Source: Bradyrhizobium sp. C9 (GTDB taxonomy: Bacteria > Pseudomonadota > Alphaproteobacteria > Rhizobiales > Xanthobacteraceae). From it: a stretch of 64,000 nucleotides of DNA. The stretch lies in NCBI RefSeq assembly GCF_002532045.1, contig NZ_NWTG01000008.1:1-64000 (forward strand), given 5' to 3'. A model generated the notes under the pieces. The model saw nothing but the letters and a program-made list of their open reading frames with translations. It made no database searches and was not told the origin of the DNA. Made by a program: the position numbers and the translations under genes. Positions 35,022 through 45,038 of the stretch are shown here, one piece after another. Within the stretch, counting starts at the first letter, position 1, and the number at the start of each line of letters is the position of its first letter.

Positions 35022-36260
35022 ATGATTTCGCTTGCCGAACTCCAACGCCGCATCGCCTCGGGCGAATTGTCCGCCGATGCCGCTATCACGCAAACGCAGG
35101 AAGCCGTCGCGGCGCAGGACAAGACCATCGGTGCGTTCGTCTGCCATGACGCGACGGCGCGTGCGCAAGAGGCCGGGCCGCTGCGCGGCATTGCGGTCGG
35201 CATCAAGGATATCGTCGATACCGCCGGTTTCCCGACCGAGATGGGGGCTGTGATCTATCGCGGCCATCAGCCGCGCGCCGATGCGCCTGTGGTGATGGCG
35301 CTGAAGCGGGCCGGCGCCACCATCATCGGCAAGACCACGACGACCGCGTTCGCGGCGAACGATCCGACCGCAACGCTCAATCCGCACAATCACGCGCACA
35401 CGCCGGGCGGATCGTCGTCGGGCTCGGCGGCCGCGGTCGCCGCCGGGATGATTCCGCTGGCATTGGGCACTCAGACCGGCGGATCGGTGATCCGGCCGGC
35501 CTCGTTCTGCGGCGTGGCCGCGATCAAGCCGAGCTATCGGCTGCTGCCGACCGTCGGGGTGAAGTGTTTTTCGTGGACGCTCGATACGGTGGGGCTGTTC
35601 GGCGCTGGCGTGCGCGATGTTGCGCAGGGGCTGGCGGCGATGACCAAACGACCTGACCTTGTGCTGCCGTCCGAGGTCGCGGCGCCGCGCATCGGCGTGG
35701 TGACGCAGGCCTTCGCCGGCGCGCCCGAGCCATCCGGTGCCGAGGCGTTGCAGAAGGCCGCGCGGGCGGCGGAGCGGGCGGGCGCAACCGTGCGCGAGCT
35801 TGCGATATCAGAGATCATCGCCGAGGCGTGGCGGATCCACCCGGTGGTGCAGGAGTTCGAGGCGCACCAGTCGCTCGCCTGGGAATACGAGCAAAACTAC
35901 GATGCGATGCCGCCGCTGCTGCGCGGGCGGCTCGACGAGACCAAGGGCGGCACACCCGCCGAGTACGACGCGGCGATGGAGGTCGCGCTGCGCGCACGGC
36001 AGGCGCTGTCAGCGATTTTTGGCCAGGTCGATGTGCTGCTGACGCTGTCGGCGCCGGGTGCCGCGCCGCGCGGCTTGGCCTCGACCGGCGATCCCCGTTA
36101 CAACCGGCTCTGGACCTTGATGGGCGTGCCCTGCGTCAACGTGCCGACGCTGATCGCCGAGGGCGGATTGCCGGTCGGCGTGACCGTGATCGCGGGCTTT
36201 GGCGATGACGCGAAGGCGCTGGCGGCGGCGAGCTTTGTCGAGAACGCGCTAAGGAAATAG
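35022..36260 (+). CDS. Amidase (amidase-signature family)
   Basis: A 412-residue amidase-signature enzyme. The Ser-cisSer-Lys triad is K62 (VGIKDIVDTAG), a serine in GGSSSGS (131-135) and nucleophile S155 (TQTGGSVIR). It hydrolyses an amide to acid and ammonia. It is shorter than GatA and lacks GatA's N-terminal helix pattern, and it is not near gatB, so it is not part of transamidation. A tandem 11-base repeat (AAGAAGCCGTC twice, about 34979-35001) lies just before the start. Substrate unknown. Confidence 0.88.
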   Translation: MISLAELQRRIASGELSADAAITQTQEAVAAQDKTIGAFVCHDATARAQEAGPLRGIAVGIKDIVDTAGFPTEMGAVIYRGHQPRADAPVVMALKRAGATIIGKTTTTAFAANDPTATLNPHNHAHTPGGSSSGSAAAVAAGMIPLALGTQTGGSVIRPASFCGVAAIKPSYRLLPTVGVKCFSWTLDTVGLFGAGVRDVAQGLAAMTKRPDLVLPSEVAAPRIGVVTQAFAGAPEPSGAEALQKAARAAERAGATVRELAISEIIAEAWRIHPVVQEFEAHQSLAWEYEQNYDAMPPLLRGRLDETKGGTPAEYDAAMEVALRARQALSAIFGQVDVLLTLSAPGAAPRGLASTGDPRYNRLWTLMGVPCVNVPTLIAEGGLPVGVTVIAGFGDDAKALAAASFVENALRK

Positions 36261-36267
36261 TCTCCAG

Positions 36268-36388
36268 TCATTCCGGGGCGCAATTGCGCACCTGAGGGCG
36301 CGACGTCGTCGCGAGCCCGGAATCCATTTCACAGCGAAACATGCGGCTCGATGGATTCCGGGTTCTCGCTTCGCGAGCCCCGGAATGA
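36268..36388. repeat. TCATTCCGGGGC palindromic repeat
   Basis: A full copy bounded by TCATTCCGGGGC (36268) and GCCCCGGAATGA (36377-36388), with inner CCGGAATCCAT / ATGGATTCCGG arms. It lies between the convergent amidase and plsY genes. Confidence 0.85.
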
Positions 36389-36397
36389 CGGAGAGAG

Positions 36398-36994
36398 TTA
36401 CTTCTTCTCGCCGATCTTGCCTTCGGTGCCGGCCTGCAGCCGCTTGATGTTCTCGCGGTGCATGTAGAACAACAGCAGCGTCAGCACGGCGAACAGCGAG
36501 GCGAGCGCGTTGTGGCCGAACCACCACAGGAACAGCGGCGTCACGAACGCGGCGACGAGCGCCGACAGCGACGAGTAGCGTGTGGTGGTGGCGGTGCCGA
36601 TCCAGATCACGGCAAAGATCAGCGCCGCCGGCCAGAACAGGCCAAGCAGCACGCCGATATAGGTCGCGACGCCCTTGCCGCCGCGGAATCTGAGCCAGAC
36701 CGGGAAGAGGTGGCCAAGGAATGCGCCGAGCGCCGCGAGCATGGCGGCGTTCGGACCGTCGATCGAGCCCGCGATGATGACGGCGACGGTGCCCTTGAGC
36801 ATGTCGCCGATCAGCGTCGCCGCGGCGAGGCCCTTGTGGCCGGTGCGCAGCACGTTGGTGGCGCCGATATTGCCCGAGCCGATGGTGCGCAGATCCTGCG
36901 TGCCGGCGAGCCTGGTCAGGATCATGCCGAACGGGATCGAGCCCAAGAGATAGCCGATCAGGAAGGCGGCCAGCAGCATCGCGTCAGCAGACAT
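36398..36994 (-). CDS. plsY: Glycerol-3-phosphate acyltransferase PlsY
   Basis: A 198-residue inner-membrane protein with five to seven helices and the three PlsY motifs: GSIPFG with GSGNIGATNVLR, FRGGKGVAT, and the final HREN. It transfers an acyl group from acyl phosphate to glycerol-3-phosphate, the first step of phospholipid synthesis. The gene follows pyrC on the same strand after a gap of 226 bases that contains a small gene on the other strand. Confidence 0.95.
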   Translation of the reverse strand: MSADAMLLAAFLIGYLLGSIPFGMILTRLAGTQDLRTIGSGNIGATNVLRTGHKGLAAATLIGDMLKGTVAVIIAGSIDGPNAAMLAALGAFLGHLFPVWLRFRGGKGVATYIGVLLGLFWPAALIFAVIWIGTATTTRYSSLSALVAAFVTPLFLWWFGHNALASLFAVLTLLLFYMHRENIKRLQAGTEGKIGEKK

Positions 36995-37099
36995 CGCGGT
37001 GGCTCCCCGGACGGTCGGTTCGGTCCATTTTGGACAATCCCATCAACGAAATATTAACCATCAATCCGCACCATGGCCTTGGAAATGAGGGACCTTATC

Positions 37100-37207
37100 A
37101 TGGCTTCTGTTCGCAGGCGGCTGGAGCAGGTTTTCTTTGTCGTTTACGTCGCGGCCATCGTCGTCGGAACGACGATGGAGGCTATGTCGCAACTCGCGGC
37201 GCGCTGA
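37100..37207 (+). CDS. Small single-helix membrane protein
   Basis: A 35-residue frame with GAGGG nine bases before ATG. A basic start (RRRLEQ) leads to one helix, VFFVVYVAAIVVG, and a short tail. It runs against the flanking plsY and pyrC genes and is too short for ordinary gene calling. The upstream ATTAACC resembles a CtrA half-site. Function unknown. Confidence 0.4.
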   Translation: MASVRRRLEQVFFVVYVAAIVVGTTMEAMSQLAAR

Positions 37208-37220
37208 GTTCCACCCCAGT

Positions 37221-38522
37221 CTAGACGTGTTCGTACACCGTCCGTCCGCCGACGATCGTCCGGGTCACGCGGCCCGAGAAGCGGGCGTCGTCGAACGGCG
37301 TATTCTTGCATAGCGATTTGAGGTCGTCGCGGTCGAGCACCCAGGGGATATCGGCGTCGATCACGATCACGTCGGCGGGCGCGCCGGCGCGCAGCGTGCC
37401 GCCCGGCAGGCCGAGCAGTTCCGCCGGCCGCGTCGACATCGCCCGGATCAGCGTCTTGAAATCCATCTCGCCATTGTGGATCAGCCGCAGCGCCGCCGGC
37501 AGCATGGTCTGCAGGCCGACCGCGCCGCTCGCCGCTTCCGCGAACGGCAGCCGCTTGACCTCGACGTCCTGCGGATTGTGATCGCTCATCACGACGTCGA
37601 TCAGCCCGGAGGCGAGGGCTGCGACCAGCGCCTTGCGGTCCTCCTCCGTGCGCAGCGGCGGCGCCAGCTTGAGGAAGGTGCGGTACGGGCCGATGTCGTT
37701 CTCGTTCAGCGTCACGTGGTTGATCGAGACCGAGGCCGAGACGTGGAGCCCGTTGTCGCGGGCGCGTTTGAGGATTTCCAATGACTCGGTCGAGGTCAGC
37801 GACGCCGCGTGATAGCGGCCGCCGGTCAGCCCCGCGAGCCGCATGTCGCGCTCGAGCATGATCGACTCGGCGGCAGTCGGAATTCCGGCGAGGCCGAGCC
37901 GCGTGGCGAATTCGCCCTCGTTCATCACGCCTTCGCCCACGAGGTGCGGATCCTCGGTGTGATGCACGATCAGCGCGTCGAAATCGCGGGCGTAGGTCAG
38001 CGCGCGCCGCATCACCTGGGCGTTGGTGACGCTGCGGTCGCCATCGGTGAAGGCAACGGCACCGGCGGCCTTCAACAGGCCGATCTCGGTCATCTCCTGG
38101 CCCTGCATGCCCTTGGTCAGCGCCGCCATCGGGTGGATGTTGACGATCGCGGTGTCGCGGGCGCGGCGCAGCACGAAGTCGACGGTCGCCGAGTTGTCGA
38201 TGACCGGCGAGGTGTCGGGCTGGCAGATGATGGTGGTGATGCCGCCGGCGGCGGCGGCCTGGCTCGCGGAGGCAAAGGTCTCGCGGTGGCTGGCACCGGG
38301 TTCACCGACGAAGGCGCGCATGTCGATCAGGCCGGGGGCCACGATCTTGCCGGCGCAATTGACGATGTCGGTGCCTTCGGGGACGCCGGCGGCGCCGATG
38401 CCGCGCTTGGCGTCACGGATCACGCCGTCGGCGATCAGGACGTCGCCCGGCCCGTCGAAGTCGCGGGACGGATCGATGACGCGGGCGTTGGCGAGCAGGA
38501 TGGGGCGGCGGTCAGTCAGCAT
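37221..38522 (-). CDS. pyrC: Dihydroorotase-like protein without metal ligands (PyrC'/PyrX type)
   Basis: A 433-residue amidohydrolase of the class I dihydroorotase family. The hallmark HxHxR motif after GLIDM is replaced by R69-A-F71-V-G73. The later His of the HVS motif is also gone (AASLTS), though HTED and SDHNP remain. Loss of both metal histidines and the substrate arginine means it is probably inactive. In Pseudomonas a similar inactive PyrC' is structurally required by aspartate transcarbamoylase. Here pyrB ends four bases upstream, so the same role is likely. The start at 38522 follows directly. A catalytic PyrC should lie elsewhere. Confidence 0.88.
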   Translation of the reverse strand: MLTDRRPILLANARVIDPSRDFDGPGDVLIADGVIRDAKRGIGAAGVPEGTDIVNCAGKIVAPGLIDMRAFVGEPGASHRETFASASQAAAAGGITTIICQPDTSPVIDNSATVDFVLRRARDTAIVNIHPMAALTKGMQGQEMTEIGLLKAAGAVAFTDGDRSVTNAQVMRRALTYARDFDALIVHHTEDPHLVGEGVMNEGEFATRLGLAGIPTAAESIMLERDMRLAGLTGGRYHAASLTSTESLEILKRARDNGLHVSASVSINHVTLNENDIGPYRTFLKLAPPLRTEEDRKALVAALASGLIDVVMSDHNPQDVEVKRLPFAEAASGAVGLQTMLPAALRLIHNGEMDFKTLIRAMSTRPAELLGLPGGTLRAGAPADVIVIDADIPWVLDRDDLKSLCKNTPFDDARFSGRVTRTIVGGRTVYEHV

Positions 38523-38526
38523 GGCG

Positions 38527-39480
<954 letters not shown>

Positions 39481-39686
39481 TAAAGCGAGAGCTATAGGCG
39501 TGGATGGCCGGTGGGGCAAGCGCGAAGAGGGCCCGCAGGAGTTTTCCCCGAGTAAGATGGGGCGGGGTTTCTGCGCGGACAGGCCCGGGCTGCGGCGGGC
39601 CACCGACGGCTTGCTTTTGCTGGTCTTTCCGGAACAAGACGTGGACGGCCGGGATCAGCCCGGCGGCTGCACCGGAGCGGGAGCTC

Positions 39687-40433
39687 ATGAAAGTTGTCGT
39701 GATCCTCGTCGCTGTTGCGGGCCTGGTCTCACCGGTCCTCGCCCAAGCGCTTCCCGGCGACTTCGCGTTCCTGCGCGATATTGATCCGACCATCATCCAG
39801 GACATCCGCTACGCGAGCTCCAACAATTTCATGGGGCGGCCGATCGCGGGCTATGGCGCTGCGGAATGCGTGGTGAAGCGGGAGGTGGGGCTGCGGCTCA
39901 AGGCCGTGCAGCAGGAACTGGCGCGGCAAAACCTGTCGCTGAAGATGTTCGATTGCTACCGGCCGGCCCGCGCGGTCGCCGACATGGTGGCGTGGTCGAG
40001 GAACGGCAAGGAGACTGCCGCCGAGCGGCGCTACAACCCGGCCTTCTCGAAGGCGGACCTGTTCCGCCTCGGCTATATCGCCACCCATTCCGGTCATTCG
40101 ACCGGGGCGGCGCTCGATCTGACGCTGGTCGATCTGACCGCGGACAATTCGCGCAAGTTCGACCCCGCCAGGGATTATGCCGACTGCACCGCGCCGGTCG
40201 CCGCCCGCGCGCCCGAGGGCAGCGTCGACATGGGCACCGGCTATGACTGCTCCGACGTGAAGGGGCATACCGCGGCCAGTGCGATCACGCCGGCGCAGCG
40301 ACGCTGGCGCAACCTTCTGGTCGCGGCGATGGCCCGCCAGGGATTTGCCAACTATTCCAAGGAATGGTGGCACTTCTCGCTGCCGGGGGCCGGCGGGGTG
40401 GCCTATGATTTCCCGATCACACGCGCGCACTAG
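39687..40433 (+). CDS. M15-family D-Ala-D-Ala dipeptidase (VanX-like)
   Basis: A 248-residue exported zinc peptidase with signal peptide (cleaved after ALAQ at about 20). The zinc ligands are H137 and D144 in SGHSTGAALD and H229 in EWWHF, with catalytic E226. It should cleave D-Ala-D-Ala or a related peptide in the periplasm. Chromosomal members are thought to recycle wall peptides; this is not evidence of vancomycin resistance, since no vanH/vanA partner is present. The gene is divergent from pyrB. Confidence 0.9.
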   Translation: MKVVVILVAVAGLVSPVLAQALPGDFAFLRDIDPTIIQDIRYASSNNFMGRPIAGYGAAECVVKREVGLRLKAVQQELARQNLSLKMFDCYRPARAVADMVAWSRNGKETAAERRYNPAFSKADLFRLGYIATHSGHSTGAALDLTLVDLTADNSRKFDPARDYADCTAPVAARAPEGSVDMGTGYDCSDVKGHTAASAITPAQRRWRNLLVAAMARQGFANYSKEWWHFSLPGAGGVAYDFPITRAH

Positions 40434-40563
40434 CGGCTGGATTTTCCTCAAATCCAACGCATCTCGGCAACACAAAGCTTGCCATCGCTGAAGTAGCCGA
40501 ATGCGCGTTCAACACTCCTTAATTGCGGCCGTATCAAGTGCCCGCATTGCGGGAGCACGAAAC

Positions 40564-40974
40564 ATGCGTTGGGCTGTTGTCATTGTTGCCGTCGGTGCGT
40601 TCGGCATCGCGATCTACGACCAGTACGACAAGGGCGCGAACTACCAGCGCGTCGATGCGCGCATCAGCAGCGTCAATGACCAGTGCTATCTTGAAAAGGT
40701 CGAGCGCGGCGTCGTCACCAAGACGACGTTCACGTCGGAACTCACTCGCTGCGAAACCGCCGAGCTGTTGCGGAAGGAGCATCCGAAGTGGCAGGGCTAT
40801 CACGTGATGCACAAGATCGAGGTGCGCGTCGTGTATGTCTCGCCGGTCGATGGCGTCTCGCACCAGTCGAGCCTGGAGATGTCGTACTTCCCCAGCGGCA
40901 AGCCGCTGCGCGCCGGCGAGGTTCTTCCGGTACTGGCCTCCAAGACCAAGGCAGACAAGACGCGCATGATCTGA
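40564..40974 (+). CDS. Exported or membrane-anchored protein of unknown family (copy 1)
   Basis: A 136-residue protein with an N-terminal membrane helix (about 2-18) and a soluble domain with two cysteines (QCYLEK, TRCETAE). It shares most of its body with the next gene: DARISSV/DARVSSV, QCYLEK, HPKWQG, HKIE and SPVDG/SPADG. This is a tandem duplication. The soluble part probably lies in the periplasm with a disulfide. No family recognised. Its start at 40564 begins the helix; an in-frame ATG 21 codons earlier lacks a ribosome site. Confidence 0.72.
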   Translation: MRWAVVIVAVGAFGIAIYDQYDKGANYQRVDARISSVNDQCYLEKVERGVVTKTTFTSELTRCETAELLRKEHPKWQGYHVMHKIEVRVVYVSPVDGVSHQSSLEMSYFPSGKPLRAGEVLPVLASKTKADKTRMI

Positions 40975-41009
40975 TCGTCGCGCCGGTTCGGGAGGATTGG
41001 AGTTCGACC

Positions 41010-41462
41010 ATGCGCCTTAGCCTCTACGGGATGATCGCGATCGGCGTCGCGGGCCTCTATGCCTATATCGAGTTCGACAAGCGGGTGAACTTCCGTCCGA
41101 TCGACGCGCGCGTCAGCAGCGTCAAGGAGCAATGCTATCTGGAGAAGACCGAGGACAATCGCAGCTCGACCTCGGATCTGTTGCCTTGCGAACTCACCGA
41201 ACTTCTGGCGCGCCATCATCCGAAATGGCAGGGCGCCGACATCAAGCACAAGATCGAGATCCGGTTTGCCTACATCTCTCCGGCGGACGGGGCCGCGCAT
41301 GAATCGAACCTGCAACTGGCTGAATATCCGGATAACCGGCAACTGAGTCGCGGCGACATTTTTCCGGTCCAGGCTTCCAGGACGGAGGCGAACCGGACCC
41401 GCGCCAATGACTGGGTCGACCGCTGGCTCGGCCGTCATGCGCCGAGGCACGGAAGCATCTAG
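41010..41462 (+). CDS. Exported or membrane-anchored protein of unknown family (copy 2)
   Basis: A 150-residue tandem paralogue of the preceding gene, with an N-terminal helix (LSLYGMIAIGVAGLYAYI) and the same cysteine pair (QCYLEK, LPCELTE). It also has HPKWQG and HKIEIRFAYISP. The copies differ in the loop between the cysteines and in an extra basic C-terminus here. A GGAGG ribosome site precedes the ATG by 15 bases, rather far. The pair may form a heterodimer or have split roles (inference). Confidence 0.72.
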   Translation: MRLSLYGMIAIGVAGLYAYIEFDKRVNFRPIDARVSSVKEQCYLEKTEDNRSSTSDLLPCELTELLARHHPKWQGADIKHKIEIRFAYISPADGAAHESNLQLAEYPDNRQLSRGDIFPVQASRTEANRTRANDWVDRWLGRHAPRHGSI

Positions 41463-41596
41463 CGGACGTGTACTTTTCGCTGCCCCGCGCCGGCTTGCAG
41501 GCTTATGATCCCCCGATTCCAGTTACGGCGCTGCTGCCGCCAACGAAGACCGTTGTCCGGGCATCGCGCGCAGAGCGACCAATCGCCGGGGAGACC

Positions 41597-43240
41597 ATGA
41601 CGCAGGCTCCGTTCGCCACCCACGATGTGTTCAACCAGTCGCCGCCCTTTTGGGATGTCGACCTGTTCACGGCGGACGCGCCGCTCGTCGCGGCCGTCGC
41701 CGCCAATGGCGGGGCGGCGGCCGCGGCAGAGCTGTCGGATTTCGGCAAGCATTGGGGATCGGCGGCGATGGCGGAGCGCGGCCGGGTCGCCAACGAGAAC
41801 ACGCCGAAACTGAGAACCTTCGATGCCAGGGGCAATCGCCGCGACGAGGTCGAGTTTCATCCGGCCTATCACGAGCTGATGGCGCACTCGGCCCATGCCG
41901 GCGTTCACAACTCGACCTGGACCGCCGACGGCAAGCCGGCCGGCGGGGCGGCCGAAGTGGTGCGCGCGGCAAGGTTCTATATCGCGTCCCAGGTCGAGAC
42001 CGGTCATCTCTGTCCGATCACGATGACTCGCGCCGCGGTCGCGGCGCTGGCCTCGCAGCCGGACGTTCTGGCGAAGACGATGCCGGTCATCGCAACGCGC
42101 GCCTACGACCCGGGTTTTGCGCCGTGGTGGACCAAGCGCGGCATGACGCTCGGCATGGGCATGACGGAGAAGCAGGGCGGCACCGACGTGCGCGCCAACA
42201 TGACGCGCGCCGAGCGCGACGGCGACACATACCGCATCACCGGGCACAAATGGTTCATGTCGGCGCCGATGTGCGACGCCTTCCTGGTGCTGGCGCAGGC
42301 CGAGCAGGGGCTGAGCTGCTTCTTCATGCCGCGTTTTGCGCCCGACGGCACGGTCAATGCGATCCACTTCCAGCGGCTGAAGGACAAGCTCGGCAACCGC
42401 TCCAATGCCTCGTCCGAGGTCGAATTCCATGGCGCCCACGCCGAATTGATCGGCGAGGAGGGCAAGGGCATCCGCACCATCATCCAGATGGTGCAGCTGA
42501 CGCGGCAGGATTGCGCGATTGCCTCCGCAGGCCTGATGCGCTCGGGGCTGGCGCACGCGCTCCATCATGCGCGGCATCGCAGCGTGTTCCAGAAGCACCT
42601 TGCCGACCAGCCGCTGATGCAGGCGGTGCTGTCGGACATGGCGCTGCATGTCGAGGCGTCGATCGCACTGGTGACGCGGCTCTGCCGCGCCTTCGATCGC
42701 GCGCCGACCGATGCGGGCGAGGCGGCCTATATGCGGCTGCTGACGCCGGCGATCAAATACTGGACCTGCAAGAGCGCGCCGGGCTTCCTCTACGAGGCGA
42801 TGGAGTGCCTTGGCGGCAATGGCTATGTCGAGGAGGGCATTCTGGCGCGGCATTACCGGGAGTCGCCGGTCAATGCGATCTGGGAAGGCTCCGGCAACGT
42901 GATGTGTCTCGACGTGCTCCGCGCGCTCGGCCGCGAGGCCGATGCCGCGCTCGCCGTGCTTCGTGCGCTCGCCGATGACACCAAGGGTTTGCCGGGCGCC
43001 GCTGAGGCGGTCGCCTCGATCGGACAATCGTTCCGCCGGCCTGACGGCGAACGCATCGCACGGCTTGCGGTCGAGAAGCTGGCGCTGCTGGCCGCAACCG
43101 CCGCACTGAACCAGGTCTCGCCGAGAGATGCCGAGTTGTTCGCGGCGACCCGGCTTGCCGAACGCCACGCCGGCATGTACGGCGCGGTGGACCTCTCCGA
43201 TGCCGATCAGCGCGCGCTGCTGGCGCGGGCGCTGCCATGA
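41597..43240 (+). CDS. aidB: AidB-like acyl-CoA dehydrogenase
   Basis: A 547-residue flavin enzyme of the AidB subgroup of acyl-CoA dehydrogenases. It shows NQSPPFWDVDLF near the N-terminus, GMTEKQGGTDVRANMT, the FAD-binding HKWFMSAP, and ECLGGNGYVEE. Length equals that of E. coli AidB (about 541). AidB is part of the adaptive response to alkylating agents and may bind DNA through a basic C-terminal region; its enzymatic substrate is uncertain. No ada or alkB gene is near, so the name rests on family resemblance only. Confidence 0.9.
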   Translation: MTQAPFATHDVFNQSPPFWDVDLFTADAPLVAAVAANGGAAAAAELSDFGKHWGSAAMAERGRVANENTPKLRTFDARGNRRDEVEFHPAYHELMAHSAHAGVHNSTWTADGKPAGGAAEVVRAARFYIASQVETGHLCPITMTRAAVAALASQPDVLAKTMPVIATRAYDPGFAPWWTKRGMTLGMGMTEKQGGTDVRANMTRAERDGDTYRITGHKWFMSAPMCDAFLVLAQAEQGLSCFFMPRFAPDGTVNAIHFQRLKDKLGNRSNASSEVEFHGAHAELIGEEGKGIRTIIQMVQLTRQDCAIASAGLMRSGLAHALHHARHRSVFQKHLADQPLMQAVLSDMALHVEASIALVTRLCRAFDRAPTDAGEAAYMRLLTPAIKYWTCKSAPGFLYEAMECLGGNGYVEEGILARHYRESPVNAIWEGSGNVMCLDVLRALGREADAALAVLRALADDTKGLPGAAEAVASIGQSFRRPDGERIARLAVEKLALLAATAALNQVSPRDAELFAATRLAERHAGMYGAVDLSDADQRALLARALP

Positions 43241-43250
43241 AGGTTTGCTG

Positions 43251-44021
43251 ATGGACGCACTCAATCCCGATACTCCGCCGTCGGCTCTCGAACCGCCGCC
43301 ACGCCCGCGGCGGGTCTGGAAGTTCTGGGGCACCGCGCTGTGGGGGCTCTTGATCTTCGTCGCAATGTTCGTCGGCCAGGTCGCGGTCGTGATCTACCGC
43401 ATCATCGCGCTGGGCGGCGAACTGTCGGCGGCGGGCATCACCCATGTGGTTGCCGATGGTCTGACGATCTCGCTCTCGGTGCTCGCCGGCTTGCCGATGG
43501 TGCTGCTGGCGCTGTGGTTCGCGATCCGCCGTACCGGGATCCCGTTCGCCGATTACCTCGGGCTGCGCGGGACGTCGTGGAAGAACGTGATCATCGGCGT
43601 CGTCGCGCTCGTCGTGTTGGTCGGCGCCTGGGACATGGTGTCCCGCGCCGCCGGCCGCGAGGTGACGCCGGGCTTCATGGGCGACGTGCTGAAGTCGGCA
43701 CAGGAGCACAGTGCGTTGTGGCTTCTGGTGATCGCCTTTGCCGTGGCGGCGCCGCTCTGGGAGGAACTGTTCGCGCGCGGCTGGCTCTACCGCGGCTGGT
43801 CGGAATCGAAGCTCGGCCCTTATGGCGCGATCCTGCTGTCGTCGATCGTCTGGACGGTGATGCACCTGCAGTACGACTGGTTCTTCCTGTGCGAGGTGCT
43901 GTCGATCGGTCTCCTGTTTGGCTATCTGCGCTTCCGCACCGGCTCGACCTGGCTGACCATCCTGCTGCACGGGCTGAACAATTTTGCCGCGACACTCCAG
44001 ACCTGGTGGCTGGCGGGCTGA
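43251..44021 (+). CDS. CPBP-family intramembrane metalloprotease (copy 1)
   Basis: A 256-residue membrane protein of the CAAX protease / bacteriocin-processing (Abi) family. EExxxR is E171-E172-LFA-R176, followed by HLQYDW and a third motif HGLNN that supply the metal-binding histidines. It has about seven helices. Members process prenylated or membrane substrates; bacterial targets are mostly unknown. The start lies ten bases after the aidB stop. A diverged copy follows. Confidence 0.88.
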   Translation: MDALNPDTPPSALEPPPRPRRVWKFWGTALWGLLIFVAMFVGQVAVVIYRIIALGGELSAAGITHVVADGLTISLSVLAGLPMVLLALWFAIRRTGIPFADYLGLRGTSWKNVIIGVVALVVLVGAWDMVSRAAGREVTPGFMGDVLKSAQEHSALWLLVIAFAVAAPLWEELFARGWLYRGWSESKLGPYGAILLSSIVWTVMHLQYDWFFLCEVLSIGLLFGYLRFRTGSTWLTILLHGLNNFAATLQTWWLAG

Positions 44022-44087
44022 GCGTTCCCTATGATAGGTTGAAGCTAGGCCCACCTTCGCTGCAACGTTGTTGCAGAAAAATCCCAC

Positions 44088-44831
44088 ATGTCGAACTTCG
44101 AAAATGCCGGCGCGCCGGTCCCGGCTTCGGCGAAATCGCCGCGGGTATGGGATTTCCTCGAGACGACGCTTATTGGCCTTCTTGCCCACGGCGCGTTTCT
44201 TCTGGTGGGAGGGCTTGGTCTTCTTGTCCTTATGCTCGCGCAGTATGGGACAATCCCGATTGCTCAGGTTGGGCTCGAGGGACGCTGGCAGGGCGCAGGT
44301 CTGGTGCTCGGAAGTCCAGCTGCTGTCGCGGTGCTTTGGGTCGCTGTCCGCATGCTTGATCGAGACTTTTCCGAATACCTTGCGCTCAATTGGCCCAGTT
44401 CAAGAGAGCTTTTTCTCGCATTCGCGATCACGGCAGCCCTCTTGATCGTGGAGAGCTATTTTCGAGCTTTCGTTGGTGCAGATACGAGTTGGATCGCCCC
44501 TAGTTTGAACGTGCAAGGTCGGGTTGGCTTGCTCACCTTCCTGATCGGCTGCTGCTTGGCCGCGCCGATCATGGAGGAGTTTATTGTCCGCGGCTTTTTG
44601 TTTCGAGGCTGGTCGCAGTCCTTCCTCGGGCCAGTCGGTGCCATCATCTTGACATCTGTGGTTTGGGCTCTCAACCACACGCAATACGATTGGTCCGATC
44701 GTTTTTGTATATTCGTTCTCGGCCTCGCTCTGGGCTATTTTCGTTGGCGGAGTAATTCGACCTGGCTGACTGTGATCGTTCACTCGGCCATGAACATAAT
44801 CAGCTCTCTCATGATAGGCCCTTACGTTTAA
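44088..44831 (+). CDS. CPBP-family intramembrane metalloprotease (copy 2, atypical composition)
   Basis: A 247-residue paralogue of the preceding gene with E163-E164-FIV-R168, the HTQYDW histidine and HSAMN. Many codons are AT-rich (TTT, ATT, TCT), unlike every neighbour, which suggests it was acquired separately rather than copied locally. It ends against a fragment of an AEC transporter gene on the other strand. Role unknown. Confidence 0.85.
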   Translation: MSNFENAGAPVPASAKSPRVWDFLETTLIGLLAHGAFLLVGGLGLLVLMLAQYGTIPIAQVGLEGRWQGAGLVLGSPAAVAVLWVAVRMLDRDFSEYLALNWPSSRELFLAFAITAALLIVESYFRAFVGADTSWIAPSLNVQGRVGLLTFLIGCCLAAPIMEEFIVRGFLFRGWSQSFLGPVGAIILTSVVWALNHTQYDWSDRFCIFVLGLALGYFRWRSNSTWLTVIVHSAMNIISSLMIGPYV

Positions 44832-44833
44832 CG

Positions 44834-44900
44834 CCCATCGCGACGATCACGATCGGCGCTGTGATGGCCGCCGTGATTGTCTGCAGCATGATGGTCCGGA
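44834..44900 (-). pseudogene. Fragment of an AEC transporter C-terminus
   Basis: On the minus strand these bases encode TIMLQTITAAITAPIVIVA in one frame, closely matching the end of the intact AEC transporter at 46283 (TLQTILAAITMPVVIAAVG). No start or upstream domain is present, and the frame runs on into the CPBP gene. It is a remnant, probably left when DNA including the atypical CPBP copy and the solute receptor entered next to an older transporter gene. Confidence 0.7.
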
Positions 44901-45038
44901 ACCCGTAGCGGCGCGTCGCCGTCCGCTGACGGAGGGGATATCAGCGGCCCTCTCAGAGTGCTATGATCTGGTTCAATGAACGAGCGCGGGCCGGACTGAA
45001 ACCAGGCAGCGGCGGCTGCCGTCGTGCGAGCTCTTCTC

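Noticed and set aside
39687..40433. Vancomycin resistance function for the VanX-like gene
   Set aside because: No vanH, vanA or vanRS homologue is nearby; housekeeping wall-peptide turnover is the simpler view.
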